Assembly: GCA_050012175.1 (NCBI GenBank)
Contig: JBEKHR010000014.1
Location: 1 to 64,000, forward strand
Length of the DNA: 64,000 nucleotides
From: CAVROP01 sp050012175
GTDB lineage: Bacteria > Acidobacteriota > Terriglobia > UBA7540
Direction of reading: 5' to 3'
This document shows positions 35,694 to 43,612 of the stretch, one piece after another. The position numbers and the translations under genes were made by a program. The notes beneath the pieces were generated by a model. The model was not told the origin of the DNA, did no database searches, and saw only the letters and a program-made list of their open reading frames with translations. Position 1 is the first letter of the stretch. Each line of letters opens with the position of its first letter.

Positions 35694-37307
35694 ATGAAGA
35701 CGGCATTGATCATGGCGGAGGAAAAGAATAGGTTGAGGGGAAAGGGAAGTCCGGGCGGCAGGTGCAACTTGCCCGCCTCCGTCTCTATGCTTTGCCTCAT
35801 ATTCCTTCTCCTCAGTTTGAATTCTCTCGCCACGGACACTCATATTGAGGAATCCCAGCGTCTGATGGCCAGCGGGAACCTCGAGGCCGCCGAGCATGAG
35901 GCCAGGCTTGCTATGTCCGATCCGGCGACCAAAGCGCTCGGATTGGCAATCCTCGGCGCGATTCGGCTCCAGCAGATGAAGACTGACGAAGGGGTAGCGT
36001 TGCTTAAGGAAGCTATCCAAACTGACCCCCGCTTGGTAGGAGCCCGGTTGAACCTGGGTGACGCCTACTCACGGGCAGGCAAAACAGCCGAGGCGCGCGA
36101 GGCTTACCAGCAAGCCTTAAGGTTAAAGCCAGATAGCACCGTGGCTCGGCTTGACCTCGCGCAACTGGAGGCTTCAGCAGGTGACTATGCAGCGTCTCTG
36201 CGAGTGGCTGAGCCTATCGAGCCGTTGCTCCGAGGCTCGCCGGAAGGAGTACTGGTTTTGGCAACCGACTACTTGGGCCTCAAGAAGAAAGGCCTGGTAG
36301 ACCCCCTGGTCGCTCAGTGGAAGAATTTCCAAGAAGTCCCCGAACCGCTCTCCCTTAGATTCGCGCAACTCCTCGCCCAAAACAGTCTGACCGCGGCTGC
36401 CCTCAGTGTGCTTGAGCCTTATGAGAAGGCAGGAACACCGCTCTCATTTGAGCTCGCGTTTGCACTGGCGGGTCTTCACGTTCAAGAAGGGAACCTCGAA
36501 GCAGCCTCGGGATACTACGAAACCGCACTGAAACTAAACGAGACGTGCGTTCTCTGCCTGCGAAGCCTTGCCACGATTGCTGAGAAGCAGAATGAGACCG
36601 AGAAGGCGCTGGCTTGGTTGATTCGGGCGCGTCGCCTGAGTCCTGAAGACCCGGGGGTTTTGTTCGATTTTGGAAGGGTCTGTTTGGAGCGGGATCTCTT
36701 GGACGATGGCGTGGAAGCCCTGGAGAAGGCGGTTGCGCTTCGGCCGGACAACGATCATTACGTATATGTGCTCGCATCGGGGTACGTATCCACGGCTCAC
36801 TACCCCAAGGCCCAGACTCTCCTCGAGGGCCTGCTTAAGAAGCGGCCCAACGACTCCGTCCTGCACTACGCCCTGGGAACAGTCTTGTACCTCGAGGACC
36901 AGTTCGACCCCGCGGAAGCCTCGCTGAACAAGAGCATTGAACTGAATGCCGACCAGATCGGCTCCCACTACTATCTAGGGCTGACCGCCGAAAAGAAAAA
37001 GAACTACCCGTTGGCCGAACGCATTTTCACCAATCTCCTTAAGCAACACCCGGAGCACACACCTTCGTATTCGGCACTCGGGACGGTCCTGGTGGAAATG
37101 AAAAAATACGCGAATGCGCAGCCAATCCTGGAGAAGGCAATCCGCCTGGACCCCTTGTCGACGCAAGCTCATTACCAGTTAGCCGTGCTGCTTGGGCGCA
37201 TTGGCAAACAGGAGGAATCTGCTAAGGAGGCTGCCCTGGCGGTGGAATGTGAGAAGAAAGGTCGTGTCGAAGGAAAAAAGCTCCAGACACACATTTTTAT
37301 GCCGTGA
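35694..37307 (+). CDS. Exported TPR protein (cassette C, first gene)
   Basis: The protein has 537 residues from the ATG at 35694, which follows TGGAGG at short spacing; a GTG at 35637 would add 19 residues. The signal segment is SVSMLCLIFLLLSLNSLA. TPRs cover nearly all the rest (AHYPKAQTLLEGLLKKRPN, IGSHYYLGLTAEKKKNYPLAE, YSALGTVLVEMKKYANAQ). It is shorter than the first genes of cassettes A and B and lacks their linker, so it is either a different TPR type or a rearranged remainder. Its last codons overlap the scar of a CRTAC1 gene, which marks a deletion end-point. Confidence 0.82.
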   Translation: MKTALIMAEEKNRLRGKGSPGGRCNLPASVSMLCLIFLLLSLNSLATDTHIEESQRLMASGNLEAAEHEARLAMSDPATKALGLAILGAIRLQQMKTDEGVALLKEAIQTDPRLVGARLNLGDAYSRAGKTAEAREAYQQALRLKPDSTVARLDLAQLEASAGDYAASLRVAEPIEPLLRGSPEGVLVLATDYLGLKKKGLVDPLVAQWKNFQEVPEPLSLRFAQLLAQNSLTAAALSVLEPYEKAGTPLSFELAFALAGLHVQEGNLEAASGYYETALKLNETCVLCLRSLATIAEKQNETEKALAWLIRARRLSPEDPGVLFDFGRVCLERDLLDDGVEALEKAVALRPDNDHYVYVLASGYVSTAHYPKAQTLLEGLLKKRPNDSVLHYALGTVLYLEDQFDPAEASLNKSIELNADQIGSHYYLGLTAEKKKNYPLAERIFTNLLKQHPEHTPSYSALGTVLVEMKKYANAQPILEKAIRLDPLSTQAHYQLAVLLGRIGKQEESAKEAALAVECEKKGRVEGKKLQTHIFMP

Positions 37308-37372
37308 TACGCATCCAGAAAGGCGAGCGGATGATCGAGACGGAAAAGTTCAGCCCGCGCCACCAAGCCTGA
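37304..37372 (+). pseudogene. Scar: last 22 codons of a third CRTAC1 gene
   Basis: From 37304 the bases read VIRIQKGERMIETEKFSPRHQA-stop. The cassette B CRTAC1 protein ends VIIQEGRGIIKAEKFSPRKQA-stop, and the cassette A protein has ITLEEGRGIVKAQTFP at the matching place. No start or propeller is left. The scar lies between the two TPR genes of cassette C and overlaps the first TPR gene's stop by three bases. Confidence 0.85.
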
Positions 37373-37519
37373 GAATTCTCCCCGCTGGGCGCGAGCAACT
37401 GCGGAGACTGGAGATGCGCCGGGGACACTGTGAAGGCCCGAGTTTCGTTCGCTTCACAATCATCGCTGGCAGATCTCTTCCGCCGCATCGGGCTGCGTCG
37501 CATGTGCTAGAATCGGCAC

Positions 37520-38611
37520 ATGATTCCTAACTGCATTAGCCGCGCAGTGGGTTTATTGTTTGGAGCTGTTCTTGTCATATTCCTTTTAGTCCCAATCGTT
37601 TCCGAGCTATTGCCGGGCCGGCAGGGCACGCATTCTTCCGCCCGGACCGCGTACGCTATGTATCCGCAGGAAAAGCCCCCCGTATCTGGGGTAAGGCCAT
37701 CACTGCCGGAACCGGATGATCCCGAAGAGCTTGCAAATCTAGAGGATTTGATTCACCAGCAGAAGTATCAGCAGGCCGAACCGATGGTGCGCACTTACCT
37801 CGCGGCCCACCCCGCGTCATGGAAGGCATGCTACTTTCTCGCTTATCTGTTGTTTCACGAGCGACAGCTTGAGGAATCGGTCAAGTACGTTTCGAAGTCG
37901 CTGGCGATGCACAACGACGATCCCGGAGCTCACAACCTGCTGGGCAAATGCCTGACGATCGTGGGAAGGTACGCCATGGCCGAGACGGAGTTTGTCGAGG
38001 CCGCGCGCTTGGCGCCAGACTATAGTGAAGCTCATTACAACTTGGCCCGGGTCCATTCCATCCGCGATGACTTCCCTCGAGCCAAGACAGAGTTTGAGAT
38101 CGCACTTAAGTTGAACCCCAATTACATGGAAGCATACAATGGGTTGGGATTCGCGTTGGAGGCCCTGGGGGATGACAAGGCGGCGTTAGCGGATTATCAG
38201 GAGGCGATTCGCCTCAATGAGGAGCGGGGCGGGAACTTTGATGCGCCATACGTGAACCTGAGCGGCTTTTACAACCGCCGCAACCAGCTCGACTTGGCTC
38301 TAGAGTATGCGCACAAAGCGCTCGCGCTGAATCCCCAGTCTGACCTTGCTTACTTCCAGATTTCGAAGACCTGCCGCACGCAGCTTGATTGGAACGGCGT
38401 CGTTGAAGCGTTGCAAAAGGCCATCAGCCTTAGGCCGACGCCAAGCTATTACTACATCCTTTCAACCGCCTATCGTAAGCTGGGTCGATCCAAGGAAAGC
38501 GAAGACGCCCTCGCCAAGTTCAAAGAGATCGAGAACCAGGCGTCAGAGCTGGAGGAAAAGATGCGGGAGACTCGGCGTGCCACATCAGGTCTCGAGCTAA
38601 GACCGCAGTAA
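37520..38611 (+). CDS. TPR protein with signal sequence (cassette C, second gene)
   Basis: The 363-residue protein has an N-terminal hydrophobic segment (GLLFGAVLVIFLLVPIVSELL). TPR units then match those at 3771 and 26523 in order: YQQAEPMVRTYLAAHPASWKACYFLAYLLF, AHNLLGKCLTIVGRYAMAE, AHYNLARVHSIRDDFPRAK, YMEAYNGLGFALEALGDD. This is the ortholog-like second gene of the cassette. The first gene is upstream and the CRTAC1 gene is reduced to a scar. TAGAAT at 37508-37513 lies only six bases before the ATG and could be a -10 box of a nearly leaderless message, though no -35 fits. Confidence 0.86.
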   Translation: MIPNCISRAVGLLFGAVLVIFLLVPIVSELLPGRQGTHSSARTAYAMYPQEKPPVSGVRPSLPEPDDPEELANLEDLIHQQKYQQAEPMVRTYLAAHPASWKACYFLAYLLFHERQLEESVKYVSKSLAMHNDDPGAHNLLGKCLTIVGRYAMAETEFVEAARLAPDYSEAHYNLARVHSIRDDFPRAKTEFEIALKLNPNYMEAYNGLGFALEALGDDKAALADYQEAIRLNEERGGNFDAPYVNLSGFYNRRNQLDLALEYAHKALALNPQSDLAYFQISKTCRTQLDWNGVVEALQKAISLRPTPSYYYILSTAYRKLGRSKESEDALAKFKEIENQASELEEKMRETRRATSGLELRPQ

Positions 38612-39043
38612 AGATCCCATTCAGGGCGGGAGGCGCCGACAAGTTCCCGCGACACTTCTCTCGCGTGGTCTAGCCCCGAGACGCTCCCTTCAATAAACGC
38701 CCCTCCGTGAGGAACTATGCGTGGGGCGGCAAGGCAACCACCGCGTCGTTCGGGATCTGCTCAAAGCAGGGCTGAAAACGTTTGCACAAATGTCCGACCG
38801 CGTCTCGGGCGAGGTACAACCAAAACGGGCGGCCAAAACTGACGGCCAAAACTGACGGTTGACTTCTCGTGGCCGCCGATATAAGCTTAGGCGACGTTTT
38901 TGGGACCCGATGAGAGTACCTGGTTGTCAAAGCCGACACGGCTGCGTCATGATGGCAGGTCTAAGCGCTTACAGTATTGCTGTGGCTGACACGCCACACA
39001 CCTCGAGTCCCCCGACACTTCTTGCCGTTTACAGGAGGGCACT
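38612..39043. other. Intergenic region before the second GH51 gene
   Basis: This region has a 13-base perfect tandem repeat, GGCCAAAACTGAC at 38830-38842 and 38843-38855, directly before a promoter candidate. No gene or element end is visible. Confidence 0.4.
38858..38884 (+). promoter_or_regulatory. Weak sigma-70-like promoter candidate
   Basis: TTGACT (38858-38863) and TATAAG (38879-38884) are separated by 15 bases, two short of ideal. The tandem GGCCAAAACTGAC repeat just upstream could be an activator site. It would drive the GH51 gene with a leader of about 150 bases. Confidence 0.3.
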
Positions 39044-40693
39044 ATGGATTTCTTCTCGAGACGTAGATTTCTCGGCAGCGGTTTGATCGCAGGCGCTTCG
39101 TTTGCCGCAGGTTCTTCGTGGCTTGCGCGCACCGCTCGAGCGGCTGAGGGTGCTTCCGCGCAGGCGCGCCTCACCATCGATCCAGATCGTTGTATTTCTG
39201 CGCTCGACCGCAATATCTTGGGGTCTTTTATCGAGCACTTGGGACGCGCGGTCTACGAAGGCATCTATGAACCTGGATCGAAGTTTGCTGATGCGAATGG
39301 CTTCCGAACAGATGTGCTCAGAGAGATCAAGGGACTGGGCGTTCCGATCGTCCGCTATCCCGGCGGCAACTTCGTGTCCGGGTACCAGTGGCTGGACGGG
39401 GTTGGTCCCAAGAAGGATCGACCGCGCGTTTTGGACCGTGCGTGGAACACGATCGAGACGAATCAATTTGGGATCAACGAGTATGTGACTTGGTGCCGCG
39501 CCGTGGGCACGGAACCCCTGATTGGAACCAACTTCGGGACCGGAACTCCCGCCACCACCGTGGCCCTGCTGGAGTACTGCAATGTGGACAAGGGAACGAA
39601 GTGGAGTGACTTGCGCCGCCAGCACGGCTACGACAAGCCCCACAACATCAAGTACTGGTGCCTCGGCAACGAGATGGACGGCCCTTGGCAGATCGGGCAC
39701 ATTCCCGCCACTGAATATGGGATCAAAGCGCGGGACGCTGCCCGCCAGATGAGGACGGTTGATCCTCTGGTGAAACTCATCGCGTGCGGGTCAAGCAACA
39801 ACCAGATGCCCACCTACCTCGAGTGGGATCAGCAGACGCTCGAGCAGTGCTACGAAGAAGTGGATGGAATCTCTCTGCACAGGTATTTCGGCAACGATGA
39901 AGAGACCGGAGGGGACACCGCGAAGTATCTGGCTATGAATCTCGACATGGACCGGCAGATCGAAGAGATCATGGCCGTATGCGATCTGGTGCGAGGCCGC
40001 AAGCGGTCCGACAAGACCCTCTGGCTATCGTTCGATGAGTGGAACGTGTGGTACAGGGCTAGCAGCGGAAAGGCGGTAGACGGCGAGCGGCAGGTTGCTC
40101 CACACCTGCTGGAAGAAATCTACAATCTGGAAGATGCCCTCCTCGTGGGTGGACTGCTCAACACCCTGATCCGGCGCTCAGACCGTGTACGCCTGGCATG
40201 CCTGGCGCAATTGGTGAACGTCATCGCGCCCATCATGACCAACGAAAACGGCTTGTTCCGCCAGACGATCTATTACCCATACTCCTGGGCGCTGCAGTAC
40301 GCCCGCGGCAAGGCCCTTGACCTGGTCCCTGTCTCACCTGCTTACGAAATATCGAGCTTCCAGCGGCGGGCGTTCGGCGGCGGGGGAAAGACCCCCGTGC
40401 CCTATCTCGACGTTAGCGGCACGATAGATTCCGAGAGTAAGACAGCCACTCTGTTCATCCTGAACCGGGATTTGGAGAAGCCGCGAGACCTACAAGTGGT
40501 CTGGCACGAGGCAACGCCCACCCGGGTCAACACCTGCCTGGTGCTGACGGGCTCCGACCTCAAGGCCGTCAACGGGTTTGATGCTCCGAATCGGGTTGTG
40601 CCTGGAGCGCTCGAGGCCCCGCCCGTGGGTTCTCGCATGACGTTCCAATTGCCCGCGCACTCGTATACGGTGGTGAACGTCACGCTCACGTAG
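39044..40693 (+). CDS. GH51 alpha-L-arabinofuranosidase, Tat-exported (second type)
   Basis: The 549-residue enzyme has AGGAGGG ahead of the ATG. MDFFSRRRFLGSGLIAGAS is a twin-arginine signal. Landmarks are NILGSFIEHLGRAVYEGIY, VRYPGGNFVSGYQWLDGVGP, the acid/base Glu210 in CLGNEMDGPWQ and the nucleophile Glu332 in SFDEWNVWY. A C-terminal beta domain ends LPAHSYTVVNVTL. It differs from the enzyme at 16568 (GNENWGCGG there, GNEMDGPWQ here), so the two are not a recent duplication and may split arabinan and arabinoxylan substrates. A broken galactose mutarotase follows 55 bases downstream. Confidence 0.94.
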   Translation: MDFFSRRRFLGSGLIAGASFAAGSSWLARTARAAEGASAQARLTIDPDRCISALDRNILGSFIEHLGRAVYEGIYEPGSKFADANGFRTDVLREIKGLGVPIVRYPGGNFVSGYQWLDGVGPKKDRPRVLDRAWNTIETNQFGINEYVTWCRAVGTEPLIGTNFGTGTPATTVALLEYCNVDKGTKWSDLRRQHGYDKPHNIKYWCLGNEMDGPWQIGHIPATEYGIKARDAARQMRTVDPLVKLIACGSSNNQMPTYLEWDQQTLEQCYEEVDGISLHRYFGNDEETGGDTAKYLAMNLDMDRQIEEIMAVCDLVRGRKRSDKTLWLSFDEWNVWYRASSGKAVDGERQVAPHLLEEIYNLEDALLVGGLLNTLIRRSDRVRLACLAQLVNVIAPIMTNENGLFRQTIYYPYSWALQYARGKALDLVPVSPAYEISSFQRRAFGGGGKTPVPYLDVSGTIDSESKTATLFILNRDLEKPRDLQVVWHEATPTRVNTCLVLTGSDLKAVNGFDAPNRVVPGALEAPPVGSRMTFQLPAHSYTVVNVTLT

Positions 40694-40748
40694 AAGGCTG
40701 CGCGGCCAGCAGTGCCCGGGATTTCGACCCATCTACGGAGGGAAGACA

Positions 40749-41058
40749 TGCGGAGACTGCACGTTTCCATTTGCCTGTTCACAATCGTCCTCGCCGCGGG
40801 CTCAACGTGCTTTGCGGCAGAGAAATCGAATCTGCGAGTCAAAGTGAGCACCTTCGGAAAAACGCCCGACGGACGAACGATCGAACTCTAGATGCTGACC
40901 AACACCAAGGGAATGCAAGTCGCCATCACGAACTACGGCGGGCGGGTGGTCTCGTTGTGGGCGCCGGATCGGAATGGCAAAATGGGCGACGTCGTCCTGG
41001 GTTTTGACGATCTCAACGGTTATCTGGGCAAAAACCCCTATTTCGGCGCGCTTGGAGC
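40749..41058 (+). pseudogene. galM: Aldose 1-epimerase (galactose mutarotase), broken
   Basis: GGAGG precedes the ATG. A signal peptide (LHVSICLFTIVLAAGSTCFA) leads to KTPDGRTIEL, then TAG where the family has Tyr or Phe (…IELYTLTN). The frame continues as LTNTKGMQVAITNYGGRVVSLWAPDR and GFDDLNGYLGKNPYFGA, the N-terminal quarter of galactose mutarotases. After NPYFGA the expected GRYANRI stretch is gone and a transposase tail begins. A nonsense change plus 3' loss means it is dead. Its place after GH51 suggests it once converted released sugar anomers. Confidence 0.78.
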
Positions 41059-41414
41059 ATCACTCCTTGGCCGAGTTGCGGGAACACTCGCCGCGCTTTG
41101 TGGCAGCCAGTCGGAGGACCCGGGCCCTGCGGACTGAGGCCGCCCCGAAGCGACAGCCTTTTCCCGAGCGCCGGTCCCTGGATCTGAAGCAGCCTCTGGG
41201 GAGGCGCCTCATTTATTTGCGTAGTACTACCGAATCTGGATATGTTAACCTGTTGGGTAGTACTATATACGTGGATGAAGCCAGGCCCCATCGTCTGGTT
41301 CGGGTCGAAGTTAGTCTTGCCACCGGGTTGATGGCTTTTTACACTCTCCGACGCCGGGAGCCGAATTCACAACCGTTCCTTCGTAGCGTCCCTTATCGAT
41401 TTTCGGTCAGGTAA
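41058..41414 (+). pseudogene. Integrase-type transposase, C-terminal tail
   Basis: In a frame shifted from galM, SLAELREHSPRFVAASRR and then RRLIYLRSTTESGYVNLLG, LVRVEVSLATGLMAFYTLRR and EPNSQPFLRSVPY follow. This looks like the end of a DDE (IS481/IS3-like) transposase: a helical part and a C-terminal beta domain. The catalytic core is missing. It marks the insertion that cut galM and the left edge of the decayed element. Confidence 0.5.
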
Positions 41415-41448
41415 TTTCAGGGCTGACCGGGGCGTTCCGAAGGTGGTG

Positions 41449-42045
41449 TCACTTGTCAGGTGATGTCGCCAAAGCGGCCCGACTTTGTGGCGCAAAGTGT
41501 TCCGCAGGTGGTGTCACCTGGCCAATTAACCTTGGAAAGCCGTTCTTGGGCCAGTGTATTCGGCCTTCCTCGTCGAGTTTATCAAGCTTCTCGGGTGACA
41601 TCCGCCAGTGCCTACCAAGGGCAGCAACGTCGAATCCCCTGCAAGGCATGCCGCTTGGGCCTTTGGTTGTGCCAGGCGCAGTTAGCTCCGCAACGTCGAA
41701 TCTCCGGCCGTGTTCGTCTTCCCGCTGGTAATGTCTCGCCAAGTGCTTGTCGCTCAAGGGCCGAAGCTGCGAATTCCACGCAAAATCTTGCGATTTCGCG
41801 TAGAAAAGAAGCACACCGTGAATCCTTCCGTAACCTTTGCGAGTCTTCTGTGGATTGGTTCGCGCCCAGATGATTTGGTTTTGGAAAAGGTCTTCGCCAA
41901 ACACTTCGCCTAGAACGTTCTTCGCGTAATGAACAAGGCGCCAATCTAAGTGCACATAGACGCTACCGTTTTGGGCTAGCAATTCGTGTAACAGCACCGC
42001 CGTCTCGTAGAACCACTGCTTTGGAGTGTTACCCATCTTCCTCAA
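41449..42045 (-). pseudogene. Site-specific DNA-methyltransferase (beta-class N6/N4), internal fragment
   Basis: The 198 codons encode LLHELLAQNGSVYVHLDWRLVHYAKNVLGEVFGEDLFQNQIIW, the middle of DNA adenine/cytosine-N4 methyltransferases of the pfam01555 type. GYGRIHGVLLFYAKS, FDVAELTAPG and GRHWRMSPEKLDKLDEEGRIHWPK follow, and all are typical. The N-terminal DPPY catalytic motif and the C-terminal FxGxG SAM-binding motif are both missing. At its 5' side the frame reads EQEFLRKMGN directly out of the primase-like fragment, showing a deletion fusion near 42060. It is presumably the relic of a mobile-element or restriction-system methylase. Confidence 0.75.
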
Positions 42046-42286
42046 GAACTCCTGCTCGTGATCTGGTCGTTAGCCCAGTGATTTCGCCCTCAAGGTGGCG
42101 GCGGATTGTGTCGGGTGTCAGGCCCAGCCCCTGGCCGGTTTTCTTGTCCTTGGGCCGGTAGTAATAATGCCGGCCGCTTTCTGGGTGCGGCCGGTCGGAC
42201 TGGAGGGTGTAAGCGCGACCGTTGACGAAGAGGCGGAAGTAGTGCGCCACCACAGCGGCGGGCGCTTGAAGGCGAAGCTTCCCCAT
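42029..42286 (-). pseudogene. Primase-like (TOTE/archaeo-eukaryotic primase type) N-terminal fragment
   Basis: The ATG at 42286 has AGGAGGAGA right upstream. The residues FRLFVNGRAYTLQSDRPHPESGRHYYYRPKDKKTG and LTPDTIRRHLEGEIT resemble the start of phage/plasmid primase-like proteins of the TOTE conflict-system type, in which HLEGxxTIGLY leads into the primase core. Here the frame turns into methyltransferase sequence straight after GEIT, so the catalytic part has been deleted. Recognition rests on memory of short motifs; a profile search of these 70 residues would settle it. Confidence 0.45.
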
Positions 42287-42381
42287 TCTCTCCTCCTGAA
42301 ATCAGGTGGGCGTCAAATCTCCATCATATGGGTGGTAGAACGATAGGTAGACTGCGTGGGGAAGAAGAAAGACGTTCTAGG

Positions 42382-42669
42382 TCAGCGAGGTGCGCCACCT
42401 AGGGCTGATGCCATGACCTCAGTGGCTGCCCGCAGCTTGGGCACATCGCCTTCCGTCAGGCGGCCGACATCTCCGTACTTGAATGCGCCGCCACTTGCCC
42501 ATTCCACCACCTCACCGATCGCTTGCTTCTTGGTCGTGGCCACACGCCGTGCCGCTGTCAGGAACTCATTGCGAAGCTGGTTGAACCCGGAACTTGCAAC
42601 CGCCCCGTTGGCATTGTTGTTGGCAGGAGGCGAGGCAGCAGCGTCGCCTGAAGGGGTCGTACAGACCTG
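42382..42669 (-). pseudogene. C-terminal fragment of an unidentified mobile-element protein
   Basis: No start codon fits: the frame opens just after a TAG and reads PSGDAAASPPANNNANGAV, then FNQLRNEFLTAARRVATTKKQ, EVVEWASGGAFKYGDVGRL and EVMASALGGAP-stop. A disordered linker followed by a compact helical tail is convincing coding sequence. I do not recognise the family; a phage recombination or single-strand-binding protein is possible. It lies in line with the other minus-strand relics and is cut at its 5' side by palindromic repeats. Confidence 0.5.
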
Positions 42670-42746
42670 CTAGAGGCCCCATGTACGCTCTCGACATCAC
42701 TCGCATTCGAGCGCTTCGGGGTCGGGCCTGGTGGGTACGCCCGTTT

Positions 42747-42791
42747 CCGGGGGCGTTGCCCCCGGCTACTTTATCAATCCCCTTCGGGGAT
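42747..42791. repeat. Paired GC-rich hairpins
   Basis: CCGGGGGC-GTT-GCCCCCGG (42747-42765) is followed by ATCCCC-TTC-GGGGAT (42777-42791). The double-hairpin with a TACTTTATCA spacer is a dispersed intergenic repeat type. Here it separates two gene fragments of the decayed element. Confidence 0.6.
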
Positions 42792-42840
42792 TCTAAGAAT
42801 ATCCACACCCCCCGTTTCCACCAATAAATGTGGGACATGC

Positions 42841-43296
42841 TCAGAGCCGCGGGAAGTCTGCCAGCACAAAGTGTAGATCTCCGCCCGGTTTGCACTGCCC
42901 GTTGGCAAGCTCCGGACAACCGCTACCGCACTGAGTCCACGGCTGTCCGCCAGGCATCTCAGCCGTGCGCCGGGTAGCAGTGATACCGTCACCCCAGCAC
43001 TTCCGCTCGGTGGCTGTCCACCAAGCGTAGGAACTGGGGAAGACGTTCTCGATGTCGTCGTCGATCAGCATGATGTGAAGTTCGCGGCACTGTTCGCCAT
43101 AATGCAGGGTCAGCTCCGGATCGGCTTCCCACCCAACCGGGTTGGCCGACTTCTTCCTGCGTAGGAAAACGAAGTGGTCGAGCTTGGTGGGATGGTTGCG
43201 ATCTCCATTGGGTGGCAGCCCGATGGAGACCTTGGTGGAAACGGACAGCCGCTGGACGACACGGCCGTCTTGGTCATGCGTGACACCAATGATCAT
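42841..43296 (-). CDS. Recombination-directionality-factor-like phage/plasmid protein, probably truncated
   Basis: The ATG at 43296 has AGGAAG eight bases upstream. The 151 residues (GVTHDQDGRVVQRLSVSTKV, NHPTKLDHFVFLRR, DPELTLHYGEQCRELHIMLIDDD, YAWWTATERKCWGDG, CGSGCPELANGQCKPGGDL) resemble a phage-derived family annotated as recombination directionality factors, which help a serine integrase excise its element. The Cys-rich CxxxCPEL...CKP segment is characteristic. In that family the chain continues beyond ADFPRL for another 100 or more residues; here a stop follows, next to a palindromic repeat. It is therefore probably truncated. Its presence argues that the surrounding relics belonged to an integrated phage or plasmid. 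Confidence 0.5.
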   Translation of the reverse strand: MIIGVTHDQDGRVVQRLSVSTKVSIGLPPNGDRNHPTKLDHFVFLRRKKSANPVGWEADPELTLHYGEQCRELHIMLIDDDIENVFPSSYAWWTATERKCWGDGITATRRTAEMPGGQPWTQCGSGCPELANGQCKPGGDLHFVLADFPRL

Positions 43297-43381
43297 GGGG
43301 ATTCTTCCTGTCGAAATGATGTTCTGCCCCAAAGGCACAGCGTGGTGTTTCAGGGTACATCACCAGGCTCGCGTCTCGAAT

Positions 43382-43464
43382 CCACCACCTCGGATTCCCA
43401 CCACCTTTTATCCGCTGGCCAGCGGCTAGGCCGAAAACCACCACCCCGACCGGAAACCACCACC
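43382..43464. repeat. Four CCACCACC direct repeats
   Basis: CCACCACC occurs at 43382, 43398, 43438 and 43457 in the same orientation, just upstream of the minus-strand gene at 43296. Iteron-like spacing is irregular (16, 40, 19). They could be sites for a regulator or replication protein of the decayed element, or simple low-complexity sequence. Confidence 0.35.
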
Positions 43465-43612
43465 ATGTAGGCACTGGGCCATCCTGGGGCTTGGTCGCTC
43501 TGTCCCTAACCCCATGAAATCACGAGCTTTCGAGCCATGTGGTTTGGCAGGCCGATTGCCCCCATTATTGTGGTTGCGGTTTGGCAAGAACAGGGGTCGA
43601 GGGAGGAATCAA

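Noticed and set aside
43382..43464. CRISPR array
   Set aside because: Repeats are only eight bases and unevenly spaced, with no Cas gene in the window.
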